Both the position numbers and the translations under genes were made by a program. The notes beneath the pieces are model-generated. The model had not been told where the DNA came from and searched no databases. It saw nothing but the letters and a program-made list of their open reading frames with translations. Shown in pieces: positions 25,603 to 32,336 of a DNA stretch of 64,000 bases (positions are counted from its first letter, which is position 1; every line of letters starts with the position of its first letter). The stretch comes from Fusobacterium ulcerans ATCC 49185 (GTDB lineage: Bacteria > Fusobacteriota > Fusobacteriia > Fusobacteriales > Fusobacteriaceae), in assembly GCF_900683735.1 (NCBI RefSeq), contig NZ_LR215979.1, forward strand, positions 1,178,001 through 1,242,000. Direction: 5' to 3'.

Positions 25603-26274
25603 CTAATATTGTTCAGCTTCTCCTCTAGTTATAAAGAAATGTATTCCAGAACTACATTCATTCCATCTATCTTCATCAAAATCTTTTATTTCAATCGTTT
25701 CCCCAACTATATATTCGAAATCTGCATCTTGTTTACTTACAGCTCTTTCAAAACTTTCTTTTTTATCTATAGACAATATTTCAAGCACCTTAACTTTACT
25801 AGCTCTGCATTTTCTTGTAGTCGCAGAACTTCTTAGAGCATCCTCAGTTATCAATATTTTTACTATTCTATCTTCTCTACATTTTTTAAAACCTATAAAG
25901 CTACCTTCTTCAGGACACTGTAAAGCATAAAAGCAAGTTCCTTCATTATAAGTTGGTACTACTTCTAGATTAGCCCCTCTTAGATCAGCCCATCTTAGAT
26001 TAGCCCCTCTTAGATTAGCCCCTCTTAGATCAGCCTCACTTAGAACAGCCCCTCTTAGATTAGCCTCACTTAGATCAGCCCCTCTTAGATTAGCCTCACT
26101 TAGATCAGCCCATCTTAGATTAGCCCCTCTTAGATTAGCCTCACTTAGATCAGCCCATCTTAGATTAGCCCCTCTTAGATCAGTCCCTCTTAGATCAGCC
26201 TTTTCCCCTCCAACTTCACTATTCAACCATTTTTTATGTTTTTCTAAAATCTCTTTTAATTCTAATTCTGTCAT
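25603..26274 (-). CDS. pentapeptide-repeat protein with DUF5758-like C-terminus
   Basis: The 223-aa protein has about 17 pentapeptide repeats (A(D/N)[13 protein letters not shown]) between residues 22 and 105, which fold into a right-handed beta helix that can imitate DNA. The C-terminal domain ([18 protein letters not shown], then [16 protein letters not shown]) resembles DUF5758, a domain commonly paired with such repeats in phages. Related repeat proteins inhibit gyrase, but no such activity can be claimed here. The repeat coding is strikingly regular at DNA level, so repeat number may vary. Confidence 0.88.
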   Translation of the reverse strand: MTELELKEILEKHKKWLNSEVGGEKADLRGTDLRGANLRWADLSEANLRGANLRWADLSEANLRGADLSEANLRGAVLSEADLRGANLRGANLRWADLRGANLEVVPTYNEGTCFYALQCPEEGSFIGFKKCREDRIVKILITEDALRSSATTRKCRASKVKVLEILSIDKKESFERAVSKQDADFEYIVGETIEIKDFDEDRWNECSSGIHFFITRGEAEQY

Positions 26275-26288
26275 TTAAACCACTCCTT

Positions 26289-26489
26289 TTATTTAGTAAA
26301 CTCTTTTATAGCTTTAGCCATATTTTCCAAACTTTCCCAGAAAATAGGATTACTTTCTCCTTTTTCTGCTTCTTTTAGAAAAATCTCCTTTGTGTTTTCC
26401 CAAGTGTCACTATAGTTAGAACATCTATCTTGAAGCTTTAAGTCTTCTATCATTAAAATTAACATCATTGCCATTGTGCTTGTTTTCAT
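26289..26489 (-). CDS. uncharacterised 66-aa phage protein
   Basis: The ATG at 26489 overlaps the TAA of the preceding gene (TAATG). The small protein is helical (MKTSTMAMMLILMIEDLKLQ, then SNPIFWESLENMAKAI). No family is recognised. It belongs to the first part of the leftward operon. Confidence 0.6.
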   Translation of the reverse strand: MKTSTMAMMLILMIEDLKLQDRCSNYSDTWENTKEIFLKEAEKGESNPIFWESLENMAKAIKEFTK

Positions 26490-26758
26490 TATTTAGCCTC
26501 CTTATACCTACAACTTGCTACTAATCCATAAGCAATATCATTTTTAAAGAATAAAGGAGTTTCTTTTTTACCATCTGCAAATATTTGTATATCTCTTCCT
26601 ACATAAAGAAGTAATTTTTGCAATGTTTCAATCTTTATATAGCTCTCTCCCACCTTCAACATTTCTTCATTTCCCTTTATTTGTTTACCAGTTCCGTGAC
26701 ATAAGGAAAGTAAAGAAATATTTTGTTTACTTACTGTATCTTTATTAGAAGAAGCCAT
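26489..26758 (-). CDS. uncharacterised 89-aa phage protein
   Basis: Soluble protein with VGESYIKIETLQKLLLYVG and DGKKETPLFFKNDIAYGLVA. The ATG at 26758 has no clear ribosome site and lies within the overlapping membrane ORF (26731-26895), so translational coupling is likely; an internal ATG at MLKVGESY is an alternative start. The family is unknown. Confidence 0.55.
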   Translation of the reverse strand: MASSNKDTVSKQNISLLSLCHGTGKQIKGNEEMLKVGESYIKIETLQKLLLYVGRDIQIFADGKKETPLFFKNDIAYGLVASCRYKEAK

Positions 26759-26895
26759 AAAACTGTCAAATGAACTAAAACTACCAAGACTAGGAGCCCC
26801 CTTTTTAAATAAGTACCATCAAGAATTGAAAATGCTAAGACATCAATAAGTGATAAAACTATATTTAATAAATGTAATATTTCTTTTACCATCAT
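26731..26895 (-). CDS. 54-aa two-helix membrane protein
   Basis: The ATG at 26895 overlaps the TGA of the first operon gene (ATGA). The protein has two hydrophobic helices (about 7-24 and 33-51) with DGTYLKRG between them. The length and topology could suit a holin or a superinfection-related membrane protein, but location in the early operon gives no proof. Confidence 0.5.
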   Translation of the reverse strand: MMVKEILHLLNIVLSLIDVLAFSILDGTYLKRGLLVLVVLVHLTVLWLLLIKIQ

Positions 26896-27083
26896 ACTTG
26901 TTCCTTCTTTACAGCTTCTTTAATAGCTAAATAATCATCTAAAGGGTCTATCTTTCCCACCATTCTCCCATCTAATGTCCAGTACTCTTCAATTATTCTG
27001 CTGGGCATTAGAATGGAATCATCTTTAATTTCAAATCTAACTTTTGCTATTTCCACTATTTCAGTACTTAAAGCTTTTTTCAT
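26892..27083 (-). CDS. first gene of the leftward operon, 63 aa
   Basis: A strong AGGAGGATAGAATT site precedes ATG 27083. The sequence contains VRFEIKDDSILMPSRIIEEY and DPLDDYLAIKEAV. It is the leader gene after the operator-controlled leftward promoter at 27228-27256, a position often held by anti-repressor or regulatory peptides. The family is not recognised. Confidence 0.6.
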   Translation of the reverse strand: MKKALSTEIVEIAKVRFEIKDDSILMPSRIIEEYWTLDGRMVGKIDPLDDYLAIKEAVKKEQV

Positions 27084-27160
27084 AATTCTATCCTCCTGTA
27101 TTTATCTTGCTATATTTTTTAGGCAATTAAGCGAGACTTCTATTATTCCAATAAATATTT

Positions 27161-27294
27161 TTGCGATATTGCAAATAATTTGTTAAAAAAAATAGGTTTA
27201 TTGAGTGTTTCTAATTTCTATAATAAAATTATAACATATAATTTGCGTATTTGCAATATATTTTTTTGTGTTTTCGCAAAAAAAATATTATAAT
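27161..27294. promoter_or_regulatory. divergent immunity promoters with three operators
   Basis: Three TTGC-N6-GCAA palindromes lie at 27161-27174, 27243-27256 and 27266-27279 (the last with TTGT). The leftward promoter has -35 TTGCAA (27251-27256, complement) and -10 TATAAT (27228-27233, complement) 17 bp apart. The rightward repressor promoter has -35 TTGTGT (27266-27271) and -10 TATAAT (27289-27294), also 17 bp. The second operator covers the leftward -35 and the third covers the rightward -35, the expected layout of a phage switch. Confidence 0.75.
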
Positions 27295-27330
27295 TATAAT
27301 ATAAAATTAAAATTTAAGAAAGGATTGGAA

Positions 27331-27762
27331 ATGACTGAAGATTTGAATAAAAAAATAGGAAATTTATTAAGAGAGAAAAGAAAAGAAAACGGGTACAGTC
27401 TTGAAGATGTGCAGCTTATGTTAAAAAAAGATTTAGACATAGAACTAGATGTTAGTAATATTTCTAGATATGAAGCTGGAACAGTAAAAAATATGAATCC
27501 TAAATATTTAAGAGGTCTATGTAAAGTAAATAACTTAGATTATGTTAAAATATTTAAAGAGTTGGGATATTTGGATAATGAAATGGATCCACGTATGGCA
27601 AAATTAACAAAAAGAGAGATAAAGCAGTACGAAGATTTTATGTCAGAGGCAACACTTTTTTTTAATGACGAAAAAATAACAGAAGAAGATAAACAAAAAT
27701 TATTTGATTCTTTACAAGATGTTTTTTATAGAGCAAAGTATTTAAATAAAAGAAAAAAATAG
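27331..27762 (+). CDS. CI-like phage repressor (HTH_XRE)
   Basis: The 143-aa protein has an N-terminal helix-turn-helix (about 8-65: IGNLLREKRKENGYSLEDVQ, then VSNISRYEAG) and a helical C-terminus without the LexA-type peptidase motif. The start at 27331 follows AAAGGATTGGAA; the longer frame from 27268 would include the promoter. It probably binds the TTGC-N6-GCAA sites. The ImmA-like protease 13 bases downstream is the likely inducer partner. Confidence 0.85.
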   Translation: MTEDLNKKIGNLLREKRKENGYSLEDVQLMLKKDLDIELDVSNISRYEAGTVKNMNPKYLRGLCKVNNLDYVKIFKELGYLDNEMDPRMAKLTKREIKQYEDFMSEATLFFNDEKITEEDKQKLFDSLQDVFYRAKYLNKRKK

Positions 27763-27775
27763 GGGAGAGTGGGGA

Positions 27776-28207
27776 ATGATAAATATTCCTAGAAGGGTTA
27801 GCAACCTAATAAAAAAATGGGAAACAAGAAATCCTTTTCTTCTTTGTAAATATTTAAAGATAGATATTATGTATAGAGATTTAGGAGAAATAAAAGGATA
27901 TTATAAAAAGAGTGTAGGTAAAAAGATAATAGTTTTAAATGAAAAATTAGATGAATTTAGCTTAAAAGTTGTATTAGCTCATGAACTGGGTCATGCTCTA
28001 CTGCACACTTCAAAAGAAATAAACTTTATGAAAGAACATCATTTACTTCCAAAAAGTTCTATCTGGGAATATGAGGCAAATAAATTTGCTGCTGAACTTT
28101 TAATTGATGAAGAAATGGAGTATGAATATTTGTATGAAGTTAAACTAAATATTAAAGTATTAGAAGAGTTAAAAAGTTTAAAACTTAATAGCAAATTTAC
28201 TTTTTAA
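27776..28207 (+). CDS. ImmA/IrrE-type metallopeptidase
   Basis: The 143-aa protein has the zinc motif HELGH (69-73) in VVLAHELGHALLH and a downstream E-x-x-A-N-x-F-A (about 99-106) typical of the family. ImmA of ICEBs1 cleaves its cognate repressor to trigger induction. A GGGAGAGTGGGG site precedes the start, 13 bases after the repressor gene, so the pair is one operon. Confidence 0.9.
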   Translation: MINIPRRVSNLIKKWETRNPFLLCKYLKIDIMYRDLGEIKGYYKKSVGKKIIVLNEKLDEFSLKVVLAHELGHALLHTSKEINFMKEHHLLPKSSIWEYEANKFAAELLIDEEMEYEYLYEVKLNIKVLEELKSLKLNSKFTF

Positions 28208-28283
28208 GGCATTTAATTGCAAAGAAAAGAAATAAAATAGTATTGTTAAGCTTGTCATTTATGATAAGCTTTTATTTTTTTTA

Positions 28284-28312
28284 TTGCGTTTACGCAAATA
28301 AAATGCTATTAT
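28284..28312 (+). promoter_or_regulatory. operator-overlapped promoter of the Cro-position gene
   Basis: The palindrome TTGCGTTTACGCAA (28284-28297) contains the -35 TTGCGT. TATTAT at 28307-28312 is a -10 box 17 bp away. It drives the small gene at 28336. This is the fourth copy of the repressor operator. Confidence 0.75.
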
Positions 28313-28335
28313 ATATTAAGAGAGGAGGAAGAAAA

Positions 28336-28521
28336 ATGAAAATAACTATAAATAACTATAATGACCTTAAAGCATTAGCTTGCTTAAAAGGTATAAAATT
28401 AGAAAAAGAACTTCCTCTAAAATTAGGATACAAAAGCAGATGGGGGCTAAAACTTGCATTAGAAAATCCTAATAAAAGAGAGGCTATAATAAAAAAAGCA
28501 AAGGAATTATTTAAATTATAA
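28336..28521 (+). CDS. small Cro-position regulator, 61 aa
   Basis: GAGGAGGAAGAAAA precedes ATG 28336. The basic 61-aa protein (LKALACLKGIKLEKELPLKL then GYKSRWGLKLALENP) looks like a short helix-turn-helix. Its promoter overlaps a repressor operator and another operator follows its stop. That is the position of cro in temperate phages. The longer frame from 28243 spans the promoter and is not used. Confidence 0.65.
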   Translation: MKITINNYNDLKALACLKGIKLEKELPLKLGYKSRWGLKLALENPNKREAIIKKAKELFKL

Positions 28522-28539
28522 TTTTTTTTGAATATTTTT

Positions 28540-28553
28540 TTGCAATATTGCAA
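28540..28553 (+). promoter_or_regulatory. fifth repressor operator
   Basis: TTGCAATATTGCAA is a perfect palindrome with the same TTGC-N6-GCAA form. It lies 19 bases after the Cro-position gene and 32 bases before the next start. I see no clear -10 box next to it. Confidence 0.6.
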
Positions 28554-28584
28554 AAAAAGTAGAGTTAAAAAAAGAGGTGAGGGA

Positions 28585-28767
28585 GTGGAAAAGGATAAAC
28601 AGAGAAGGGAAAAGATGAAAGAGAAAATAAGAAACAACAATGGCAAAAATAAAAGGGCTAACTATTCTTTTTGGATTTTTGCACAAAAACACCCAACAAT
28701 GACCCCGATTCTAGTATCAATAGCTACAACAATAATTATGAGGTTATTATTTAAAATATTTCTCTAG
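28585..28767 (+). CDS. 60-aa membrane protein
   Basis: A GTG at 28585 follows GAGGTGAGGG. The N-terminal half is very basic (KDKQRREKMKEKIRNNNGKN). The C-terminal half is one membrane helix (about 40-58: TPILVSIATTIIMRLLFKI). It is convergent and overlaps by 21 bases with the leftward gene 28747-29148, which also ends in a membrane helix. Function is unknown; exclusion or membrane anchoring is possible. Confidence 0.5.
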   Translation: MEKDKQRREKMKEKIRNNNGKNKRANYSFWIFAQKHPTMTPILVSIATTIIMRLLFKIFL

Positions 28768-29148
28768 TAAATTACATATAATATAAGTTATAGCAGTAGC
28801 AATAGCAGGATATAAAAATGAGGTTTTGAAAGTTTTTGTCTTTTCTTCTTTAGATATTTTCTTATAATTAGAAAGCTCTTTCAAACCTTTATCAGTAAGA
28901 GAATAAGTTTCTAAATATTTAATTTTAGGTCTATGATATTCATCTTTCTCTTTAAGTTCTTCATAATTTTCAAGTACAAAGCGAACAGGTTCAAAGCTTA
29001 AAGTTTTTATTCTGTGTTCAGTAGAAAAAATATGTTCAGGAAATTTTTTTAAAATTTTAGTTTTATGAATTTTTCCATGCTTATTTATAAAATTTAAAAT
29101 TTCATAGTCTATTGTGCTTAATTCAAATTCTGAACTATCTTTAAACAT
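28747..29148 (-). CDS. winged-helix protein with C-terminal membrane anchor
   Basis: Residues 8-90 look like a winged helix (STIDYEILNFINKHGKIHKT, then YSLTDKGLKELSNY), and the last 25 residues are a membrane helix (SFLYPAIATAITYIICNLLE). It is transcribed opposite to the flanking rightward genes from a promoter at 29187-29215. Single leftward genes in this position are often lysogeny-expressed; superinfection exclusion is a guess. A TAAAAAGGAG site precedes it. Confidence 0.6.
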   Translation of the reverse strand: MFKDSSEFELSTIDYEILNFINKHGKIHKTKILKKFPEHIFSTEHRIKTLSFEPVRFVLENYEELKEKDEYHRPKIKYLETYSLTDKGLKELSNYKKISKEEKTKTFKTSFLYPAIATAITYIICNLLEKYFK

Positions 29149-29186
29149 TTAATTTCTCCTTTTTAATAATATTTTGTGGCATTAAT

Positions 29187-29215
29187 ATTATAACTTTTTG
29201 TAGAGTAAAAAACAA
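29187..29215 (-). promoter_or_regulatory. leftward promoter 1 of a matched pair
   Basis: On the complement, TTGTTT (29210-29215) and TATAAT (29187-29192) are 17 bp apart, ahead of the winged-helix gene. The surrounding ~30 bp, including CAAAAAGTTATAATAT, is nearly identical to the promoter at 29569-29597. Confidence 0.65.
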
Positions 29216-29244
29216 GTTTATAGACTAGAAAAGGAGGTGAGAGA

Positions 29245-29376
29245 ATGGGAGAAAAAGAAATTATGCAAAAAGTTAGTGAAGTAGCTGAAATATTAAAAGG
29301 TTGTAACCACTTTGAAAAAGAAAAAATCGTTAAAATGGTTACAACCTTAATTGAAGAGAAGGATGAAATTATTTAG
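29245..29376 (+). CDS. 43-aa helical phage protein
   Basis: A perfect AAAGGAGGTGAGAGA site precedes ATG 29245. The peptide is helical (MGEKEIMQKVSEVAEILKGC then KEKIVKMVTTLIEE). It overlaps the convergent small gene 29369-29533 by 8 bases. The family is unknown. Confidence 0.6.
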   Translation: MGEKEIMQKVSEVAEILKGCNHFEKEKIVKMVTTLIEEKDEII

Positions 29377-29533
29377 AGTCTTTTGTTTTATCTAATTCTT
29401 CAAGTGTTTTGTAAGTTTTTTTAATTATATCAAGTAAAATATCTGGTTTTACTATAGCTTTACCTTCAGTTCCAGTAGCTTCGATATATTTTAAAGCAAT
29501 ATCTACAGCTAATTCTTTATTACTTTTAGTCAT
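29369..29533 (-). CDS. 54-aa helical phage protein
   Basis: AAAGGAGGATTAAAA precedes ATG 29533. The sequence is helical (NKELAVDIALKYIEATGTEG, then LLDIIKKTYKTLEELDKTK). Its promoter is the twin of that at 29187-29215, so both leftward genes may be expressed together in the lysogen. Function is unknown. Confidence 0.6.
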   Translation of the reverse strand: MTKSNKELAVDIALKYIEATGTEGKAIVKPDILLDIIKKTYKTLEELDKTKDSK

Positions 29534-29568
29534 TTTTAATCCTCCTTTCTATATATGATGGCAAATAT

Positions 29569-29597
29569 ATTATAACTTTTTGGAGGATTAAAGACAA
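29569..29597 (-). promoter_or_regulatory. leftward promoter 2 of a matched pair
   Basis: TTGTCT (29592-29597, complement) and TATAAT (29569-29574, complement) are 17 bp apart. The block shares CAAAAAGTTATAATAT with the promoter at 29187-29215. Confidence 0.65.
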
Positions 29598-29612
29598 GAT
29601 TTTATCTTTATT

Positions 29613-29868
29613 AGAGCACACAAAAAATGTGTGTTCTGACAAGGCTAAAAAAATAAAAAATTTTATCTATAACAAAGCCTTGTAGAGCTATAAAGAAGAA
29701 AAATAAAAAAATTTTGATGGAGGTGAAAACTCCCCTTTTTATCAGCCATCCTTTATAGCTCTATTTATTAACATATATTTTTGTTTTATATCTGCTCTCC
29801 ACTCTGGAGCCAGTTAATCTTCATTGTGGTGGGTAGGTACAAAATAAAAATAGAGAGGATTAACTGGC
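29613..29868 (+). ncRNA. strongly structured leader before the replication operon
   Basis: Four stems lie in 255 bases without a gene. They are a 10-bp stem at 29613-29637; ACAAGGCT/AGCCTTGT (29639-29646 with 29676-29683); a perfect 12-bp stem AGAGCTATAAAG/CTTTATAGCTCT (29684-29695 with 29751-29762) enclosing GATGG/CCATC; and an 11-bp perfect stem GCCAGTTAATC/GATTAACTGGC (29809-29819 with 29858-29868). The initiator gene starts 29 bases later. It may be a regulatory leader or an independent small RNA; no known class is recognised. Confidence 0.55.
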
Positions 29869-29897
29869 ACTTAACCCTCTCATATGAGGAGGAAAAT

Positions 29898-30686
29898 ATG
29901 GAAAGAGATTTTAAAGGCATATGGATACCAAGAGAAGTGTGGTTATCCAAAGAACTTACAATGCAAGAAAAATTATTTCTGGTAGAGATAGATAGTTTGA
30001 ACAATGAAAAAGGCTGCTATGCTGGAAATGATTATTTTGCAGATTTTTTCGACCTGTCTAAAAGTAGATGCAGTGAGATTATAAAATCTTTAGAGAAAAA
30101 AGGCTTTATAGAAATAAATTACATATATAAAGAAGGTTCTAAGGAGATAAGAGCTAGAATTATAAGAGTAAAGAATCTTTCTGCTAAACCCCTTCGAGAA
30201 CTCGAAGACCCTGTTCGAAAAACCGAAGACCCCCTTCGAGATATCGAATTACCCCCTTCGGAAAAGGCGAGAGAGAATAATACAGGTATTAATAATACAG
30301 GTAAATATAATAAAGAAAATATAAAAGAAAAATCGAAGTCTAAAAAATCTGATGTAACTATTGAGATAAAAAATAAGATACAGGAAACAAATATAACAGA
30401 TAATCTTAAAAATAAATTAATCGAATTTGTAGATTACAGAAAAGAAATTAAGAAACCTATAAAAACCTACACTGTTATAAAAGCCCTACTAAACCAATTG
30501 GGAAAAGACTTTATAGATGAAATCCATCTAATAGACAGTATTAATAATACAATTTCCAATCAGTACCAAGGGGTATTTCCTAAAAAAATAACTAGCTATA
30601 AGGAAAATGTAAGCAATAAAACGGCAGCTGGAAAAAGTTACACCAAGCAATGGCTTGAAGCTTATGAAAGGGGAGAGGTGAAATAA
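29898..30686 (+). CDS. winged-helix replication initiator (DnaD/lambda-O-like role)
   Basis: The 262-aa protein starts at 29898 behind ATGAGGAGGAAAAT. Residues about 8-95 form a winged-helix domain typical of phage initiators (IPREVWLSKELTMQEKLFLV, then DLSKSRCSEIIKSLEKKGFI). A linker with repeated PLRELED/PVRKTED/PLRDIEL follows, and a C-terminal DnaD-like segment ends in YTKQWLEAYERG. The linker is encoded by iteron-like DNA repeats, so the gene probably contains the origin it recognises. It is followed with 1-base overlap by a probable loader. Confidence 0.8.
   Translation: MERDFKGIWIPREVWLSKELTMQEKLFLVEIDSLNNEKGCYAGNDYFADFFDLSKSRCSEIIKSLEKKGFIEINYIYKEGSKEIRARIIRVKNLSAKPLRELEDPVRKTEDPLRDIELPPSEKARENNTGINNTGKYNKENIKEKSKSKKSDVTIEIKNKIQETNITDNLKNKLIEFVDYRKEIKKPIKTYTVIKALLNQLGKDFIDEIHLIDSINNTISNQYQGVFPKKITSYKENVSNKTAAGKSYTKQWLEAYERGEVK
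30188..30262. repeat. iteron-like repeats, candidate replication origin
   Basis: Three and a half copies of a 20-22 bp unit (ACCCCTTCGAGAACTCGAAG and variants) lie at 30188-30207, 30208-30228, 30229-30250 and 30251-30262 within the initiator gene. An AT-rich stretch with direct AATAATACAGGT repeats follows (30276-30330), like a DNA unwinding element. Lambda and related phages place their origin inside the initiator gene in this way. Confidence 0.6.
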
Positions 30687-31345
30687 TGGAAAATGTAAAT
30701 TTTATGCTTGGTATGGACATGATACAGGAAGTAAATAGAGTTACAAAAGGAGTTGCTGCTGTAGAACTTACACCAGAGCAACTAAATATATATAAAGTCT
30801 TACTAGATGATATTCCAGATGAAAAATTTGTTACTGGAATAAAGACAATGTTAAGAGAAAGACCTTATGCTAATATCCCATCTCCTGGAGATATAAGAAA
30901 ATATTGTTTAGAAACAAGAGAAGAGGACTTAGATATAAGGGTAGCAATAGCTAGAAACAAAGTAAAAAAGGCTATAAACAGCGTAGGAACTTATATGACA
31001 GTGATATTTGATGACCCTATAATCCATCTTGTAATAAGAGATTTTGGGGGGTGGATAAAATTTGGTATGACAAGTATGGAAGAATTTGAAAATCTTTTAA
31101 AATGGGATTTTCCAAAGCTATATAAAGCTTATGCAACCAGAAAAAACGCAGATATCCCACTAATGTTGGAAGGAAAAGCAGATGATAAGACGATTAAATA
31201 TATAGGAAATGAAGAAAAGGCTAAAAAGTGGATATTAAGCTACCAACAAAAAATTGAGAGATTAGAAAATAAACCTAAAAATGAAGATGGGGTAGCAGCT
31301 ATAGAATATCTAGTAAATGGCTTAAAAAAAGAGTGTATAGCATGA
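30686..31345 (+). CDS. phage replication-module protein, probable helicase loader
   Basis: The 219-aa protein begins with a helical N-terminal part (about 8-75, with LTPEQLNIYKVLLDDIPDEK and ANIPSPGDIRKY) reminiscent of phage G39P/DUF-type loader proteins. A conserved-looking IRDFGGWIKFG (about 115-125) and WDFPKLYKAYA follow. It overlaps the initiator stop by one base. A loader role is inferred from position and not from a diagnostic motif. Confidence 0.55.
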   Translation: MENVNFMLGMDMIQEVNRVTKGVAAVELTPEQLNIYKVLLDDIPDEKFVTGIKTMLRERPYANIPSPGDIRKYCLETREEDLDIRVAIARNKVKKAINSVGTYMTVIFDDPIIHLVIRDFGGWIKFGMTSMEEFENLLKWDFPKLYKAYATRKNADIPLMLEGKADDKTIKYIGNEEKAKKWILSYQQKIERLENKPKNEDGVAAIEYLVNGLKKECIA

Positions 31346-31355
31346 GGAGGAGCAT

Positions 31356-31607
31356 ATGGATTTAAAAGCAAAATTAGAAACCGAAATAATAAAAAAATAT
31401 GCAAATAAAAAATACTTTGCTTTTCTCCATCTTATAAAGATAGATAACCTTAAATTTTATGAACTTTATATCGTAGAAAGAGCAGGAGAAACAAGAATAA
31501 AGCATAAAAAAGAATTTTGCCAAACCTTGTCTATAGATTGCCCTATGGAAGAAATAGAAAAGATTGTAAAAGAGAAGATAGGAAACTTTGAGGTGATAGT
31601 AAAGTGA
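31356..31607 (+). CDS. uncharacterised 83-aa phage protein
   Basis: Small alpha/beta protein with KYFAFLHLIKIDNLKFYELY and DCPMEEIEKIVKEKIG. It starts behind GAGGAGGAGCAT, 11 bases after the loader-like gene. Its TGA overlaps the GTG of a membrane ORF. No family is recognised. Confidence 0.6.
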   Translation: MDLKAKLETEIIKKYANKKYFAFLHLIKIDNLKFYELYIVERAGETRIKHKKEFCQTLSIDCPMEEIEKIVKEKIGNFEVIVK

Positions 31608-31777
31608 GATATTTTTTACTGGGATTAATAATATATCGTTTAGTAGATAAGGGAATGAAAGCTGGTGAAAATGTAATAATAACAGCATGTATTGCTTTTG
31701 TAACAGGATTCATAATGGCTGAAATAGATTTTGCATTATTTTCAATATTAAGTCTGTTGATATTATATTTGGGTTAA
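31604..31777 (+). CDS. 57-aa membrane protein
   Basis: A GTG at 31604 overlaps the previous stop and follows GAGGTGATAG. Two hydrophobic helices (about 24-38 and 42-57) are separated by AEID. The N-terminus contains YRLVDKGMKAGEN. Function is unknown. Confidence 0.5.
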   Translation: MRYFLLGLIIYRLVDKGMKAGENVIITACIAFVTGFIMAEIDFALFSILSLLILYLG

Positions 31778-31789
31778 GAGAGGAAATAG

Positions 31790-31987
31790 ATGGAAAGAAA
31801 AATAGGAGAGATATTTGAAAGCAATAACAAGACAAAGATAAAGTGCGTGAGGGGTGCAACGGATTATTGTTATGGCTGTTTATACTGGTTTGCGAGCAAC
31901 TGTCTTAGTCCGGATATAGCTGGTGAATGTCAGAAACATCTCAGGAGTGATAGGGAAGATGTTATTTTTATAGAGGTGAAAGAATGA
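31790..31987 (+). CDS. 65-aa cysteine-rich phage protein
   Basis: Four to five cysteines (CVRG..DYCYGCLYWFASNC, later GEC) and a His suggest a small zinc-binding fold. It starts behind AGAGAGGAAATAG. Its TGA overlaps the ATG of the next ORF. Function is unknown. Confidence 0.6.
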   Translation: MERKIGEIFESNNKTKIKCVRGATDYCYGCLYWFASNCLSPDIAGECQKHLRSDREDVIFIEVKE

Positions 31988-32091
31988 ACTTAATGGAAAT
32001 GTTTAGCCTGTGTGTGCCTTTTCCTATACTGGAAAGAACAGGACAAACACAAGGAATACCAGGGAGTTATTATTATAGAGCTAAAAAATAG
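31984..32091 (+). CDS. 35-aa phage peptide
   Basis: The ATG at 31984 overlaps the preceding stop (ATGA) behind GAGGTGAAAGA. The peptide MNLMEMFSLCVPFPILERTG is followed by a Tyr/Lys-rich end. Function is unknown. Confidence 0.45.
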   Translation: MNLMEMFSLCVPFPILERTGQTQGIPGSYYYRAKK

Positions 32092-32102
32092 GAGGAAAAA
32101 AC

Positions 32103-32327
32103 ATGGGACAACAAAAATTAGAAGTAAAAAGAGAAAGAAAATTTATAAGCCAGACAGACTTTTTAAGAGTAGAGGTTAGAAATTTAGCAGCAGAATTAGA
32201 AATAGATTTAAAAGATACTAGCAGATTAACAGGTAAAGAGTGCAGAGAAATACTCTATAATTTAAACAAAATAAAATTAAATAGAGAAAAGGGGCTATTA
32301 AGAAGAGCGATAGCATATCTTTTCTAG
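32103..32327 (+). CDS. uncharacterised 74-aa phage protein
   Basis: Basic helical protein (KFISQTDFLRVEVRNLAAEL, ending LLRRAIAYLF) behind a strong AGGAGGAAAAAAC site. No known domain. It may bind nucleic acid, judging only by charge. Confidence 0.6.
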   Translation: MGQQKLEVKRERKFISQTDFLRVEVRNLAAELEIDLKDTSRLTGKECREILYNLNKIKLNREKGLLRRAIAYLF

Positions 32328-32336
32328 GAGGGAAAG

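Noticed and set aside
25960-26220. Regular DNA repeats that could be mistaken for a CRISPR array
   Set aside because: The 15-bp units are contiguous, in frame and encode pentapeptide repeats. There are no spacers.
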